Part shown: in pieces, positions 6,313-14,219 of the stretch | Layout: each line of letters opens with the position of its first letter | Position numbering within the stretch: position 1 is the stretch's first letter | NCBI GenBank assembly: GCA_013151535.1 | Contig: JAADIC010000012.1 | Span: 1-24,146 of the forward strand | From: Alphaproteobacteria bacterium | GTDB taxonomy: Bacteria > Pseudomonadota > Alphaproteobacteria > Rhodobacterales > Rhodobacteraceae | Direction: 5' to 3' | Length of the DNA: 24,146 nucleotides | Notes under the pieces: model-generated | Databases searched by the model: none | Seen by the model: the letters and a program-made list of their open reading frames with translations, nothing else | What the model was told of the DNA's origin: nothing | Made by a program: the position numbers and the translations under genes

Positions 6313-8205
6313 TTAGCTGATGCCGTGCTTTGTTTTATCCCAATAGAACGGTGCCAGTAGCAGCTCATATATTGCCTTATATGCAGCGAGGGTTCCAAGT
6401 GGCCAGTAGAAAACCATTGTCGGCACCCAGCCGATCAGATTGCGATGGCCTTTGCCCGAAGTGGCCACCACGCCCAGTATCGCTTGCAGGATTTCTGACC
6501 CTACGAAAGATACACCCAGCACATGCCAAGCTGTGGCCGGTAAAAGTTCCGCAAATGCCGGTTCAAAACCAAATGCCAAAAGCCAGAATGACCATATGGC
6601 TGGGGCCAGCAAAAAACTCGACAATGTCCCCAAAAGGATCACGTTGAAGGTCAAAAAACCCTTGGGTCCAAGATCGTGCCACAATTCACGCGGGTTGCGC
6701 ATATGGGTGATCCACGTCATCGCATAGCCCTTAAGCCACCGCGAGCGCTGTTTGATCCACGGGATCGCATGGCAGTTGGCCTCCTCGTAAGTCGTGGTCG
6801 GCTCGAACGCGCAGCGATAGCCGAACCGCGCCAGCCGCATGCCAAGATCAGCGTCCTCGGTGACGTTGTGGGCATCCCATGCGCCCAACTCTTCCAGCAC
6901 TTCGCGGCGAAAAAACACGCTGGTGCCACCCAGCGGCACTGGCAGGCGCATCCGTTCAACCCCTTGCAACACCAGCCGAAACCAGATCGCGTATTCGATG
7001 GTAAAACACCGAGATAGCCAGTTCTGCTTGGGGTTATAATAATCGAGATAGGACTGAATGCAGGCGATCTCGGGCCCGACGCGGCGAAAATGAGCGACGA
7101 TACGAGAAATTTGATCGCTCTCGGGCGCGTCCTCGGCGTCGTAAATCCCGACAATGTCACCAAAACAGAAATCAAGCGCATAGTTCATGGCCCTTGGTTT
7201 TGTACGCAATCTGGCTGGCGGAGCCTCGATCACACGCATCCACGAGGGCAGTCTCACACGCTGCAATGCTTTGCGGGTTGTTTTGTCACCCTCTTCCAGC
7301 ACCAGACAGATATCCAACAGCTCTTTTGGATAATCCGTCTGCGACAGGCGGTCGATCAACTTGGCAAGGATTGCCCCCTCGCGATAAAGCGGCACCAGAA
7401 CCGACACCTTTGGCAAGGGTTCGATTGACGGCGGAGGGGGTGTTTGCGGGCTGATTCTGAGCTTTCGTTTCCTGATCCAGGATTTGAACTGCTGGACCAG
7501 TGCCGTAAGGCGCAAAACAGACATTGCAACCAGATTCAGCATGACCCACAGGAAAAGCAGCCACATGGCCGTTCTCGGAAATAGAAAGCCAAGTGCGATC
7601 AAACTGGCAAATACTGCAATAATCAGGGGTCGGCCAAGCGGGCGGGCCCAGCTCCGGCAACTCAACTTGCCGGGGCAGATATTCTCAGCCCGGTTCGCCA
7701 GTTCGGATTGTCGTGTTATTGCGACTTGTTGCTGAAGGGCCGATGTCGTCGAGATCGACCATTCAACCGGCCCAAATCCGTCGGGCAGCAGATCTTGAAT
7801 TTGCTCTCGCCGGGCGGGATCGGTCAAAGCGATCTGGATTTTGCCGCCAGAATCCCGCCAGGGAATAAATCCGTGTTTTAGATAAATTTCCGCATCAAAG
7901 CGATCCAACAAGTCTTGATCCACGGGATAGTCTTCAAAATCTGCGATCGGAAGCGCGTGCTGTTCAGACAGGGCTGCCAGCAATTGTGCCCCTGAAACCA
8001 TATTTCGCGAGACCAGAATGTTGCCCAGCCGAACATCCTTTTTCTTTTGGATATCAAGCGCCTGCGTCAACGCTTCTGGCGAAAGGCTCTGGGTGCGGCA
8101 CAATATCTGGCCCACCTGTTGGCGCATGGAAAGCGTCGTTGATGGGTGGTCGTCCGCTTGATCCTCGACAAGTTTCAGATGCAAAGGCTGGGCAAGTGCA
8201 GGCAT
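6313..8205 (-). CDS. GspE_N-domain membrane glycosyltransferase (GT2, processive type)
   Basis: In this 630-aa protein, residues about 30-165 form a GspE/MshE-type N-terminal domain (VGQILCRTQSLSPEAL, RLGNILVSRNMVSGAQLLAAL, EQHALPIADFEDYPV), known in other proteins to bind cyclic di-GMP or to regulate type II/IV secretion ATPases. Two membrane helices follow (about 192-235), then a GT2 catalytic domain: VSVLVPLYRE (267-276), Asp356-Ala-Glu-Asp (DxD-like), Thr449-Glu-Asp (acid/base) and QRSRW (486-490, acceptor-binding QxxRW). C-terminal helices (about 518-620) complete the BcsA/NdvC-like topology. The predicted role is polymerising and exporting a surface polysaccharide from a UDP-sugar; the sugar is unknown. 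No partner genes of a polysaccharide locus lie nearby. Confidence 0.88.
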   Translation of the reverse strand: MPALAQPLHLKLVEDQADDHPSTTLSMRQQVGQILCRTQSLSPEALTQALDIQKKKDVRLGNILVSRNMVSGAQLLAALSEQHALPIADFEDYPVDQDLLDRFDAEIYLKHGFIPWRDSGGKIQIALTDPARREQIQDLLPDGFGPVEWSISTTSALQQQVAITRQSELANRAENICPGKLSCRSWARPLGRPLIIAVFASLIALGFLFPRTAMWLLFLWVMLNLVAMSVLRLTALVQQFKSWIRKRKLRISPQTPPPPSIEPLPKVSVLVPLYREGAILAKLIDRLSQTDYPKELLDICLVLEEGDKTTRKALQRVRLPSWMRVIEAPPARLRTKPRAMNYALDFCFGDIVGIYDAEDAPESDQISRIVAHFRRVGPEIACIQSYLDYYNPKQNWLSRCFTIEYAIWFRLVLQGVERMRLPVPLGGTSVFFRREVLEELGAWDAHNVTEDADLGMRLARFGYRCAFEPTTTYEEANCHAIPWIKQRSRWLKGYAMTWITHMRNPRELWHDLGPKGFLTFNVILLGTLSSFLLAPAIWSFWLLAFGFEPAFAELLPATAWHVLGVSFVGSEILQAILGVVATSGKGHRNLIGWVPTMVFYWPLGTLAAYKAIYELLLAPFYWDKTKHGIS

Positions 8206-8276
8206 TGGGCGATTCCGGAATTAGGAAAACCCAGAATTAACCTTGATGGTTAACGGACTGTTAAGATGTGATTTTC

Positions 8277-9440
8277 TCATCCCGCCTGTGCCATTGCGGC
8301 CACAAAGCGCTCGAACAAATAGTAGCTATCCTGCGGGCCGGGGCTGGCCTCGGGGTGTTGTTGCACCGAAAACACTGGACGATCCTTGATCCTGATACCG
8401 CAATTTGAGCCGTCAAACAGCGACACATGGGTTTCGACCACGCCCTTTGGCAGGCTTTGCCCATCCACCGCGAAGCCGTGGTTCATGGATGTGATCTCGA
8501 CCTTGCCAGTGTCGATTTCCTTGACCGGATGGTTGGCGCCGTGATGGCCGTGGTTCATCTTGAGGGTCTTGCCCCCCAGCGCCAGCGCCAGCATCTGGTG
8601 CCCCAGACATATGCCGAAAATCGGCAGGTCGGTTTTCTCAAGAATTTCGCGGATCATCGGCACCGCGTATTCACCCGTTGCCGCCGGATCACCGGGACCG
8701 TTGGACAGGAAAATCCCCGCAGGCTCGTGCGCCAAAACTTCAGCCGCCGTGGCCGTTGCGGGCAGGACGGTGACATCACATCCAGCCGAGGCCAGACAGC
8801 GCAGGATATTGCGTTTCGCGCCGTAATCCAGCGCCACGACCTTGTGGCCGGGGCCTTTGCGTCTGGTGAACCCGTCAGGCCAAGCCCAACGCATTTCATC
8901 CCATCGGTAAGACTGCGCGCAAGTGACCTCGCGGGCCAGATCAAGCCCTTCAAGGCCGGTGAATGCCCGGGCTTTGGCGACCAGTTCTGCCAGATCGAAA
9001 TTGCCGTCGGGATCATGGGAAATTGCCACATGCGGCGCGCCTTGCTGGCGGATGGCGCGGGTCAGGCGGCGTGTATCAACGCCGCCAATGCCGATGCGCC
9101 CGTGACGGGCCAACCAAGCGGCCAGATCCTGCGTGTTACGCCAGCTTGACGGCTCGGTTGGATCCCATTTGACAACCATGCCCAGCGCGCCAAGGTTTGC
9201 CGCTTCGTCGTCCTCGGGATTGGTGCCGGTATTGCCGATATGGGGGAAGGTGAAAGTCACGACTTGCCCCGCGTAGCTGGGGTCGGTCATGATTTCCTGA
9301 TAGCCGGTCATGGCGGTGTTGAAACACAGCTCCGCCTGCGCCTCGCCAGTGGCACCGAAACCGTGGCCGTAAAACGCGGTACCATCGGCCAGAACGATGC
9401 AACCCGTTGGTTTGGCGGGGGAATTTGAGGCTGTTGGCAT
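8277..9440 (-). CDS. carA: Carbamoyl-phosphate synthase small (glutaminase) subunit
   Basis: CarA hydrolyses glutamine and feeds ammonia to CarB for carbamoyl phosphate synthesis, used for arginine and pyrimidines. The N-terminal domain (about 10-145) has FNTAMTGYQEIMTDPSYAGQ and GIGGVDTRRLTRAIR. The class I glutamine amidotransferase domain (about 198-385) has the nucleophile Cys278 in FGICLGHQ and His362/Glu364 in QQHPEASPGP. The ATG giving MPTASNS (387 aa) fits the usual family length. An in-frame GTG at 9482 would add 14 residues. Neither start has a convincing ribosome binding site. carB is not adjacent. The gene is divergent from yqeY. Confidence 0.96.
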   Translation of the reverse strand: MPTASNSPAKPTGCIVLADGTAFYGHGFGATGEAQAELCFNTAMTGYQEIMTDPSYAGQVVTFTFPHIGNTGTNPEDDEAANLGALGMVVKWDPTEPSSWRNTQDLAAWLARHGRIGIGGVDTRRLTRAIRQQGAPHVAISHDPDGNFDLAELVAKARAFTGLEGLDLAREVTCAQSYRWDEMRWAWPDGFTRRKGPGHKVVALDYGAKRNILRCLASAGCDVTVLPATATAAEVLAHEPAGIFLSNGPGDPAATGEYAVPMIREILEKTDLPIFGICLGHQMLALALGGKTLKMNHGHHGANHPVKEIDTGKVEITSMNHGFAVDGQSLPKGVVETHVSLFDGSNCGIRIKDRPVFSVQQHPEASPGPQDSYYLFERFVAAMAQAG

Positions 9441-9608
9441 GTCGGGATACCCAGAGTTTGCGCTGCTGAATTTGGCGGACACTAGGGGCTGTGCAAGTTC
9501 GGGTCAAGCGAAAACAAAATTTGCAATGTGTAATATAAACAAGGGATTAGCACCAATCGTCGCAGTTGTCAGGCCGGATCAGGCAGGCTAGAGTGCTGGC
9601 TTGAAATT

Positions 9609-9628
9609 CCGGTTTTGAACCGGAGGAG
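9609..9628 (+). promoter_or_regulatory. Short hairpin abutting the yqeY ribosome binding region
   Basis: CCGGTT-TTG-AACCGG (9609-9623) is a perfect 6-bp stem with a 3-nt loop, and the GGAGGAG purine run (9622-9628) begins inside its 3' arm. A second run, AAAAGG, lies closer to the ATG. The stem might tune access to the ribosome binding region; this is inference. Confidence 0.3.
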
Positions 9629-9646
9629 ACAAGAAAAGGTTGCCCC

Positions 9647-10099
9647 ATGCGCCAACGCCTGAGTGAAGCCCTGAAAGACGCCATGCGCGCCAAGGATGCG
9701 CCGCGTCTGTCGACCCTGCGGCTGATTTCTGCCGCGATCAAGGACAAGGATATAGCCGCGCGCAGTGATGGCAATGATGTGGGTGTCAGTGACGACGAAA
9801 TCCTTGCGATCATGGCCAAGATGATTAAGCAACGTCAGGAAAGCGCCACCACTTACGAGCAGGCGGCGCGATTGGAACTGGCCGAGAAAGAGCGCGCTGA
9901 AATTCTGGTGATCGAGGAGTTTCTGCCGCGTCAGCTTGATGAGGCCGAGGTGAAGGCCGCCGTTGAGGCGGTGATTGCCGAAACCGGTGCCAGTTCGATC
10001 CGCGATATGGGCCGCGTCATGGGCGCGCTCAAGGCGAAATATGCGGGCCAGATGGATTTTGGCAAGGCTGGCGGGGCCGTGAAAGCGCTGTTGGGGTAG
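9647..10099 (+). CDS. GatB/YqeY domain protein
   Basis: This 150-aa all-helical cytoplasmic protein of the YqeY family begins MRQRLSEALKDAMRAKD, has the conserved LRLISAAIKDKDIA, and carries the tail-like domain shared with GatB of the tRNA amidotransferase (EEFLPRQLDEAEV to the C-terminal KALLG). The family is thought to be tRNA-related, but its biochemical role is unsettled. The length is normal. A divergent carA-yqeY pair is common in alphaproteobacteria. A terminator-like hairpin follows the stop. Confidence 0.92.
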   Translation: MRQRLSEALKDAMRAKDAPRLSTLRLISAAIKDKDIAARSDGNDVGVSDDEILAIMAKMIKQRQESATTYEQAARLELAEKERAEILVIEEFLPRQLDEAEVKAAVEAVIAETGASSIRDMGRVMGALKAKYAGQMDFGKAGGAVKALLG

Positions 10100-10110
10100 G
10101 GCATCGATAA

Positions 10111-10145
10111 AATGCGGGCCACCGACCCGCATTCCATCATTTTTG
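10111..10145 (+). terminator. Rho-independent terminator-like hairpin after yqeY
   Basis: AATGCGGG (10111-10118) pairs with CCCGCATT (10126-10133) across a 7-nt loop, and a T-rich run (10140-10144) follows shortly after. It lies between the converging yqeY and secreted-protein genes and may serve both directions. Confidence 0.6.
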
Positions 10146-10162
10146 GGGATATACCTGTCCGC

Positions 10163-10705
10163 CTATTTGGCGTTGCAGCGCAAGTTCCAACTGACTTTGA
10201 CCCTTTTGGCGACGGCATAGGATGCGCGAAAACAGATCGCGACCTGATCGCCCTGTTTAATATCAACCACTGACTTACCGGTGCATTTTGTTCTGCCGGT
10301 CTTGCCGCCAGCCGCACCCGGGTTGAAATCGCAAAATTCAACTCTCTCGATCGTTCCGCTGGCGGCTCGGTCCGTGGGGGCCTTGTTGATAATCAATTCG
10401 GCCGAGATTCCGGTATAGGGGGTCGGCGCTTCGGATGTATACCCAACAAATTTGACCGCGCTACAATCGCTGGTTGGCAGCAGTTTGGACATGATATTTT
10501 CAGCCGTAACCCCGCTTACAACCCACTGCCCGCTGTTAACCCCGGTGACGGCAAAACATGTGCTGTTTCCGCCCTTATTGTTCAAGATGGTTTCGTCACC
10601 ACTTGAGCCTGAATAATTGAATGTACCGGCCTGGGCTGTGCTGGCCAAAAGGCCTGATAGAAAAATTGCGCTCAAGCAAGTCCTTGGTGATTTTGGATAG
10701 TTCAT
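10163..10705 (-). CDS. Secreted six-cysteine protein of unknown function
   Basis: The protein has 180 aa. The ATG of MNYPKSPRTC is preceded at good spacing by AGGGAGA. Residues 1-26 form a classical signal peptide ending ASTAQA, giving a mature N-terminus GTFNYSGSS. The mature part has six cysteines (50, 81, 125, 141, 158, 177), enough for three disulfides, many Gly/Ser/Thr residues, and alternating hydrophobic stretches suggesting a beta-sandwich. The C-terminus ends WNLRCNAK. It is therefore probably periplasmic or extracellular. I do not recognise a family. It lies alone between yqeY and the broken DUF2244 gene, and the upstream region (10706-10878) is noticeably AT-rich compared with neighbours, which could mark an independently acquired gene. 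Confidence 0.7.
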   Translation of the reverse strand: MNYPKSPRTCLSAIFLSGLLASTAQAGTFNYSGSSGDETILNNKGGNSTCFAVTGVNSGQWVVSGVTAENIMSKLLPTSDCSAVKFVGYTSEAPTPYTGISAELIINKAPTDRAASGTIERVEFCDFNPGAAGGKTGRTKCTGKSVVDIKQGDQVAICFRASYAVAKRVKVSWNLRCNAK

Positions 10706-10878
10706 TGTTTCTCCCTGAAACTGTTTCTTTTTTTTTGATTTTGATACGCGCCAAATCCGGCAAAACAAGTACAGACTAATTCTCCCCAGTGACGCAAAAT
10801 TTTACACTATAAAGTACATCAATCAAGAGAAAACACAATCTGAACGTTATCTGTCGATCAAATTTCTGTCAACATCCC

Positions 10879-11417
10879 CTAGCTTTGAAACCGACCGAGG
10901 TGCCCAAGAGCGTGGTTCAACTCGTGATGCAATTCAAACCGTTCCTCGGGGCTTAGAAACGCCCCCAATTCGATCTCGCGGCCAGCCCCTTTCAGGGTAA
11001 GATAGTTTTCAACCGGCCCACCTTCTTGGCGCAGTGAAAGCGATATCCAATAAGGGTTGGCTTGCCAGTCTTGCGCGGCGTGGCGCGGGTTGTGGCGGTG
11101 AACGACAATCATGTCTGGCCATAGGGTCAGTTCCTCGAACAATCCGCCATCGCGGTAATTGCGCAGAAACGACAGCCAGATCGCAAACAGCACCACCAGC
11201 ATAAAAGGCAGCATCGCCCACAGCGCCAGAGTGCCCAGCAGCGACAGCAAAGGCAGCATCAGAAACCCCACACAATCAGCAAGAACCATGCAAATCCGCG
11301 ATGGCTAAGCGATCGGTTGGGCCGCAGCATAACCCGCGCCACGGGCGCGTCGTTTCTATGCCAAAAGGCCCCGGATTGCGCCGGGGCCTTTTCGTATCTT
11401 TCCCAAGTTACCGGCAT
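10879..11417 (-). pseudogene. DUF2244 membrane protein, interrupted by one frameshift
   Basis: Two leftward frames together make one DUF2244 protein. The first part (from the ATG at 11417) ends ARVMLRPNRSLSHRGFAWFL then LIVWGF and stops at TGA 11261-11259. The second part, in a neighbouring frame, continues LMLPLLSLLGTLALWAMLPF, then NYRDGGLFEELTLWPD, ANPYWISLSL, GGPVENYLTL and GREIELGAFLSPEER. One extra base near 11262-11271 (run GGGGTTTC) would restore about 179 codons in all. DUF2244 proteins have two membrane helices and a cytoplasmic domain of unknown function. The ATG at 11417 is one base after the ctaD stop. A later start (ATG at 11330) is possible, because the first start places a terminator-like hairpin inside the gene. 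This could be true decay or a sequencing error in a short homopolymer. Confidence 0.7.
11363..11392 (-). terminator. Terminator-like hairpin downstream of ctaD
   Basis: AAAAGGCCCCGG (11363-11374) and CCGGGGCCTTTT (11381-11392) form a perfect 12-bp stem with a 6-nt loop. The leftward strand ends in TTTT after the GC-rich stem, as in intrinsic terminators, 27 bp beyond the ctaD stop. It is symmetrical and could act in both directions. It falls within the first 60 bases of the DUF2244 frame if that gene starts at 11417. Confidence 0.8.
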
Positions 11418-11418
11418 T

Positions 11419-13089
11419 TTAATGCGCGGGTTTGTCCCACATATCCTGTGTCGGCAGGGTTTCGAACGTATGCTCGGGCGGTGGCGATGGAAGGGTCCAT
11501 TCCAGCGTATCGGCATATTCACCCCAATAGGAATTCTCGGTCACTTTCTTGCCCCAGCGCAGGGTGTAGAACACCACGCCGATGAAGAAGACGAAGGAAG
11601 CGAAGGTGATGAAGGCACCGATGGACGAGACATAGTTCCAATAGGCGAACTCGACCGGATAATCGATGATCCGGCGCGGCATCCCTTGGCGACCCAGAAA
11701 GTGCTGCGGGAAGAAGGTGATGTTGGCCCCGATGAACATGGCGGCAAAGTGAACCCGCCCGGCCCATTCCGGATATTGCCGCCCCGACATTTTGCCGATC
11801 CAGTAATAGACCCCGGCAAAGATCGCGAACACGGCACCAAGGCTCATCACATAGTGGAAGTGTGCCACAACGTAATAGGTGTCATGCATGGCCCGGTCGA
11901 TACCAGCCTGTGACAGCACGATGCCGGTCACACCGCCTGCGGTGAACAGGAACAGGAAACCGAAGGCGAACAGCATCGGGGTTTTCAGCTCGATCGAGCC
12001 ACCCCACATGGTGGCAATCCAACTAAAGATCTTGATGCCCGTGGGCACCGCGATCACCATGGTTGCCAGCATGAAGTAGGACTGCTGCGTCAGGCTCATG
12101 CCCACCGTGTACATGTGGTGCGCCCAGACGATAAAGCCCAGCGCGCCAATCGCCACCATGGCGTAAACCATCGGCAGGTAACCAAAGATCGGCTTTTTGC
12201 TGAAGGTCGAGATCACATGGCTGATAATACCAAAGCCCGGCACGATAATCATGTAAACCTCGGGGTGACCGAAGAACCACAACAGGTGCTGGTACAAGAT
12301 CGGATCGCCGCCACCTGCCGCGTCAAAGAATGTGGTTCCGAAATTGCGGTCGGTCAACAACATGGTGACCGCCCCCGCCAGAACCGGCAAGCTGAACAGG
12401 ATCAGCAGGGCTGTGACGAAGATCGACCAGGCAAATAGCGGCGTTTTGTGCAGGGTCATGCCCGGCGCGCGCATGTTCAGAAACGTGGTTATCATGTTGA
12501 TCGCACCCAAAATCGAAGACGCCCCTGACAGGTGAACCGCGAAAATCGCGAAATCCATCGACATGCCGCCCTCGGTGGTGGATAGCGGCGCGTAAAGCAC
12601 CCAACCGACACCCGAGCCAAGCTGGCCATTGCCCCCCGGTGTCACCAGCGAAATAACACCAAGCGTCGCGCCCGAAACATACAGCCAATAGCTGAGGTTG
12701 TTCATCCGCGGGAACGCCATATCCGGCGCACCGATCATGAGGGGCATGAAATAGTTGCCAAAGCCGCCGAACAGGGCCGGAATGACAACAAAGAACATCA
12801 TCAAAATACCATGATAGGTAATCATCACGTTCCATAAATGGCCATTTGGCGTACATTCGGCTGTTGAGTCGGCGATGAAACGCGCGCCCTCCAGACACAT
12901 ATATTGAACACCCGGCTCCATAAGCTCAAGGCGCATATAGACCGTGAACAACACCGAGATGAAGCCAAGCGTCCCTGCGGTGAAGATATATAGAATGCCG
13001 ATATCTTTGTGGTTTGTGGACATGAACCAGCGGGTAAAGAACCCTTTTGGTGCATGGTCGTCATGCGCATGCGCGGCTGCGTCTGCCAT
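11419..13089 (-). CDS. ctaD: Cytochrome c oxidase (aa3-type) subunit I
   Basis: This 556-aa, 12-helix catalytic subunit of the aa3 oxidase reduces O2 to water and pumps protons. Visible ligands are His93 (TYHGILMMFF) and His412 for heme a, His410 (VVAHFHYV) for heme a3, and His275, His324 and His325 (GHPEVY, WAHHMYTVG) for CuB, with Tyr279 as the cross-linked tyrosine. Proton-channel residues Asp123 (GAPDMAFPRMNN), Glu277 and Lys353 (TGIKIF) are present. AGGAG lies about ten bases before the ATG. Subunits II and III are not adjacent, as usual when ctaD stands alone. A strong terminator follows. Two FNR-type boxes lie 193-228 bp upstream of the start codon in the region shared with the divergent DUF2189 gene. 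Confidence 0.98.
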   Translation of the reverse strand: MADAAAHAHDDHAPKGFFTRWFMSTNHKDIGILYIFTAGTLGFISVLFTVYMRLELMEPGVQYMCLEGARFIADSTAECTPNGHLWNVMITYHGILMMFFVVIPALFGGFGNYFMPLMIGAPDMAFPRMNNLSYWLYVSGATLGVISLVTPGGNGQLGSGVGWVLYAPLSTTEGGMSMDFAIFAVHLSGASSILGAINMITTFLNMRAPGMTLHKTPLFAWSIFVTALLILFSLPVLAGAVTMLLTDRNFGTTFFDAAGGGDPILYQHLLWFFGHPEVYMIIVPGFGIISHVISTFSKKPIFGYLPMVYAMVAIGALGFIVWAHHMYTVGMSLTQQSYFMLATMVIAVPTGIKIFSWIATMWGGSIELKTPMLFAFGFLFLFTAGGVTGIVLSQAGIDRAMHDTYYVVAHFHYVMSLGAVFAIFAGVYYWIGKMSGRQYPEWAGRVHFAAMFIGANITFFPQHFLGRQGMPRRIIDYPVEFAYWNYVSSIGAFITFASFVFFIGVVFYTLRWGKKVTENSYWGEYADTLEWTLPSPPPEHTFETLPTQDMWDKPAH

Positions 13090-13281
13090 TATTATTCTCC
13101 TGACACATCTTCCCTGCCTGCGAATCCCTTTCGGGTACGCAAGTCTATTGCTGTTCTGGTAACCGAGGCGGGGCGCGGCCTCAACTGTTTCCTGTGCCGC
13201 AGGGGGAATTTATCGGCAATTTCGGGGGTATCATTGTCACAGGCCGCACCAAAAGAAGGAGTTCTTTGCATATATTCCAAT

Positions 13282-13295
13282 TTGATCCAGATCAA
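13282..13295. promoter_or_regulatory. FNR-type box 1 (perfect consensus)
   Basis: TTGAT-CCAG-ATCAA is a perfect match to the FNR/FixK consensus TTGAT-N4-ATCAA. Its centre lies about 199 bp upstream of the ctaD start codon and 111 bp upstream of the DUF2189 start codon. Confidence 0.8.
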
Positions 13296-13303
13296 TCTTT
13301 TAC

Positions 13304-13317
13304 TTGATCTGGATCAA
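13304..13317. promoter_or_regulatory. FNR-type box 2 (perfect consensus)
   Basis: TTGAT-CTGG-ATCAA is a second perfect FNR/FixK box, centred exactly 22 bp (about two helical turns) from box 1. It is about 90 bp upstream of the DUF2189 start codon. A class II activation position would put the transcript start near 13352. It is the better placed box for the rightward gene. Confidence 0.8.
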
Positions 13318-13399
13318 AGTCTTGGTCAAAGTGCCGCAATCGCTGAGCCAGAGGGTGAAATATCAGCGCCATAACGAACCTAAAACTTGGGAGGGTTTT

Positions 13400-14188
13400 A
13401 TGAGTGATGTTTTGCCTGCGTCATCCGGCACACCAATTGTACGTTTGATCGGGTTCGCCGATCTGCGGTTTGCGTTTTCACAGGGGATCAGGGATTTTGC
13501 GCGTGCGCCGGTGTTTGGGCTGGTGATTTCCGGCCTGTTCGTGTTGGGCGGTATCATCATCTATCTGCAACTGACCCTCTGGGACGGGGCATGGATGATC
13601 CTGCCGCTGGCGGTTGGTTTTCCGCTGATCGGCCCGTTTATCGTGGTCGGGCTTTACGAGGTCAGCCACCAGCTTGAGATCGGCAACACCCCCACATGGC
13701 AAGGCGTGCTGGGGCGTATATTCACCCAGCGCAAACGGCAGATCCCGTCAATCGCCTTCATCGTTACCTTCTTCTTTGGCATCTGGTTCTATCTGGCGCA
13801 TCTGGTGTTCGCGCTGTTTTTCGGCCTGACGGCGATGACCAATATTTCATCATCCTACGAGGTTTTGTGGTCGCAACAAGGCCTAATCATGCTGACGGTG
13901 GGTACGATTGTCGGGGCGATACTGTCCTTTGTGCTGTTCTCGATCAGCGTCGTCAGTTTTCCGTTGCTGGTGGATCGTGAAATTGATTTTGTCACCGGCA
14001 TGATTACCAGCTTTTCCGCCGTGTTGCAGAATTTTGGTGTGATGATTTTCTGGGCGATCATGGTCGGGTTTCTGACCATCCTTGCCATGCTGCCGATGTT
14101 TCTGGGCCTGCTGGTGGTGTTGCCGGTGCTGGGCCATGCAACTTGGCATCTCTATCGACGGGTGCTGGAACCGGAAGAGTTGGCTTAA
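13400..14188 (+). CDS. DUF2189 integral membrane protein
   Basis: The 262-aa protein has about six membrane helices and family segments: RLIGFADLRFAFSQGIRDF near the N-terminus, FPLIGPFIVVGLYEVSHQLE, and the conserved FPLLVDREIDFVTGMITSF. The start is the ATG of MSDVLPASS, which has GGGAGGG at good spacing; an upstream in-frame start at 13304 lies inside the FNR box and is rejected. DUF2189 proteins are of unknown function and occur in alphaproteobacteria. The two tandem FNR boxes upstream and the divergent ctaD suggest an oxygen-regulated role in respiratory membranes (inference). The CTAG octamer array begins 31 bp after its stop. Confidence 0.88.
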   Translation: MSDVLPASSGTPIVRLIGFADLRFAFSQGIRDFARAPVFGLVISGLFVLGGIIIYLQLTLWDGAWMILPLAVGFPLIGPFIVVGLYEVSHQLEIGNTPTWQGVLGRIFTQRKRQIPSIAFIVTFFFGIWFYLAHLVFALFFGLTAMTNISSSYEVLWSQQGLIMLTVGTIVGAILSFVLFSISVVSFPLLVDREIDFVTGMITSFSAVLQNFGVMIFWAIMVGFLTILAMLPMFLGLLVVLPVLGHATWHLYRRVLEPEELA

Positions 14189-14219
14189 ACGAATATCCGA
14201 ATGAGGTAGTTCAGAGGCC

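Larger units (their letters stand above)
13090..13399. other. Divergent promoter region between ctaD and the DUF2189 gene
   Basis: These 310 bp hold no gene. They contain the ctaD ribosome binding site (AGGAG near 13101), two perfect FNR-type boxes (13282-13317), a further TCAA-rich stretch (13318-13330) and the GGGAGGG ribosome binding site of the DUF2189 gene. I could not place -35/-10 elements with confidence. Confidence 0.6.

Noticed and set aside
8237..8253. TTAACC-TTGAT-GGTTAA inverted repeat downstream of carA
   Set aside because: Only a 6-bp AT-rich stem with no T-run; too weak to call a terminator or operator.
13304..13399. Upstream in-frame start extending the DUF2189 protein by 32 codons
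   Set aside because: The extension would begin inside an FNR box and lacks a ribosome site, whereas the ATG at 13400 has GGGAGGG.
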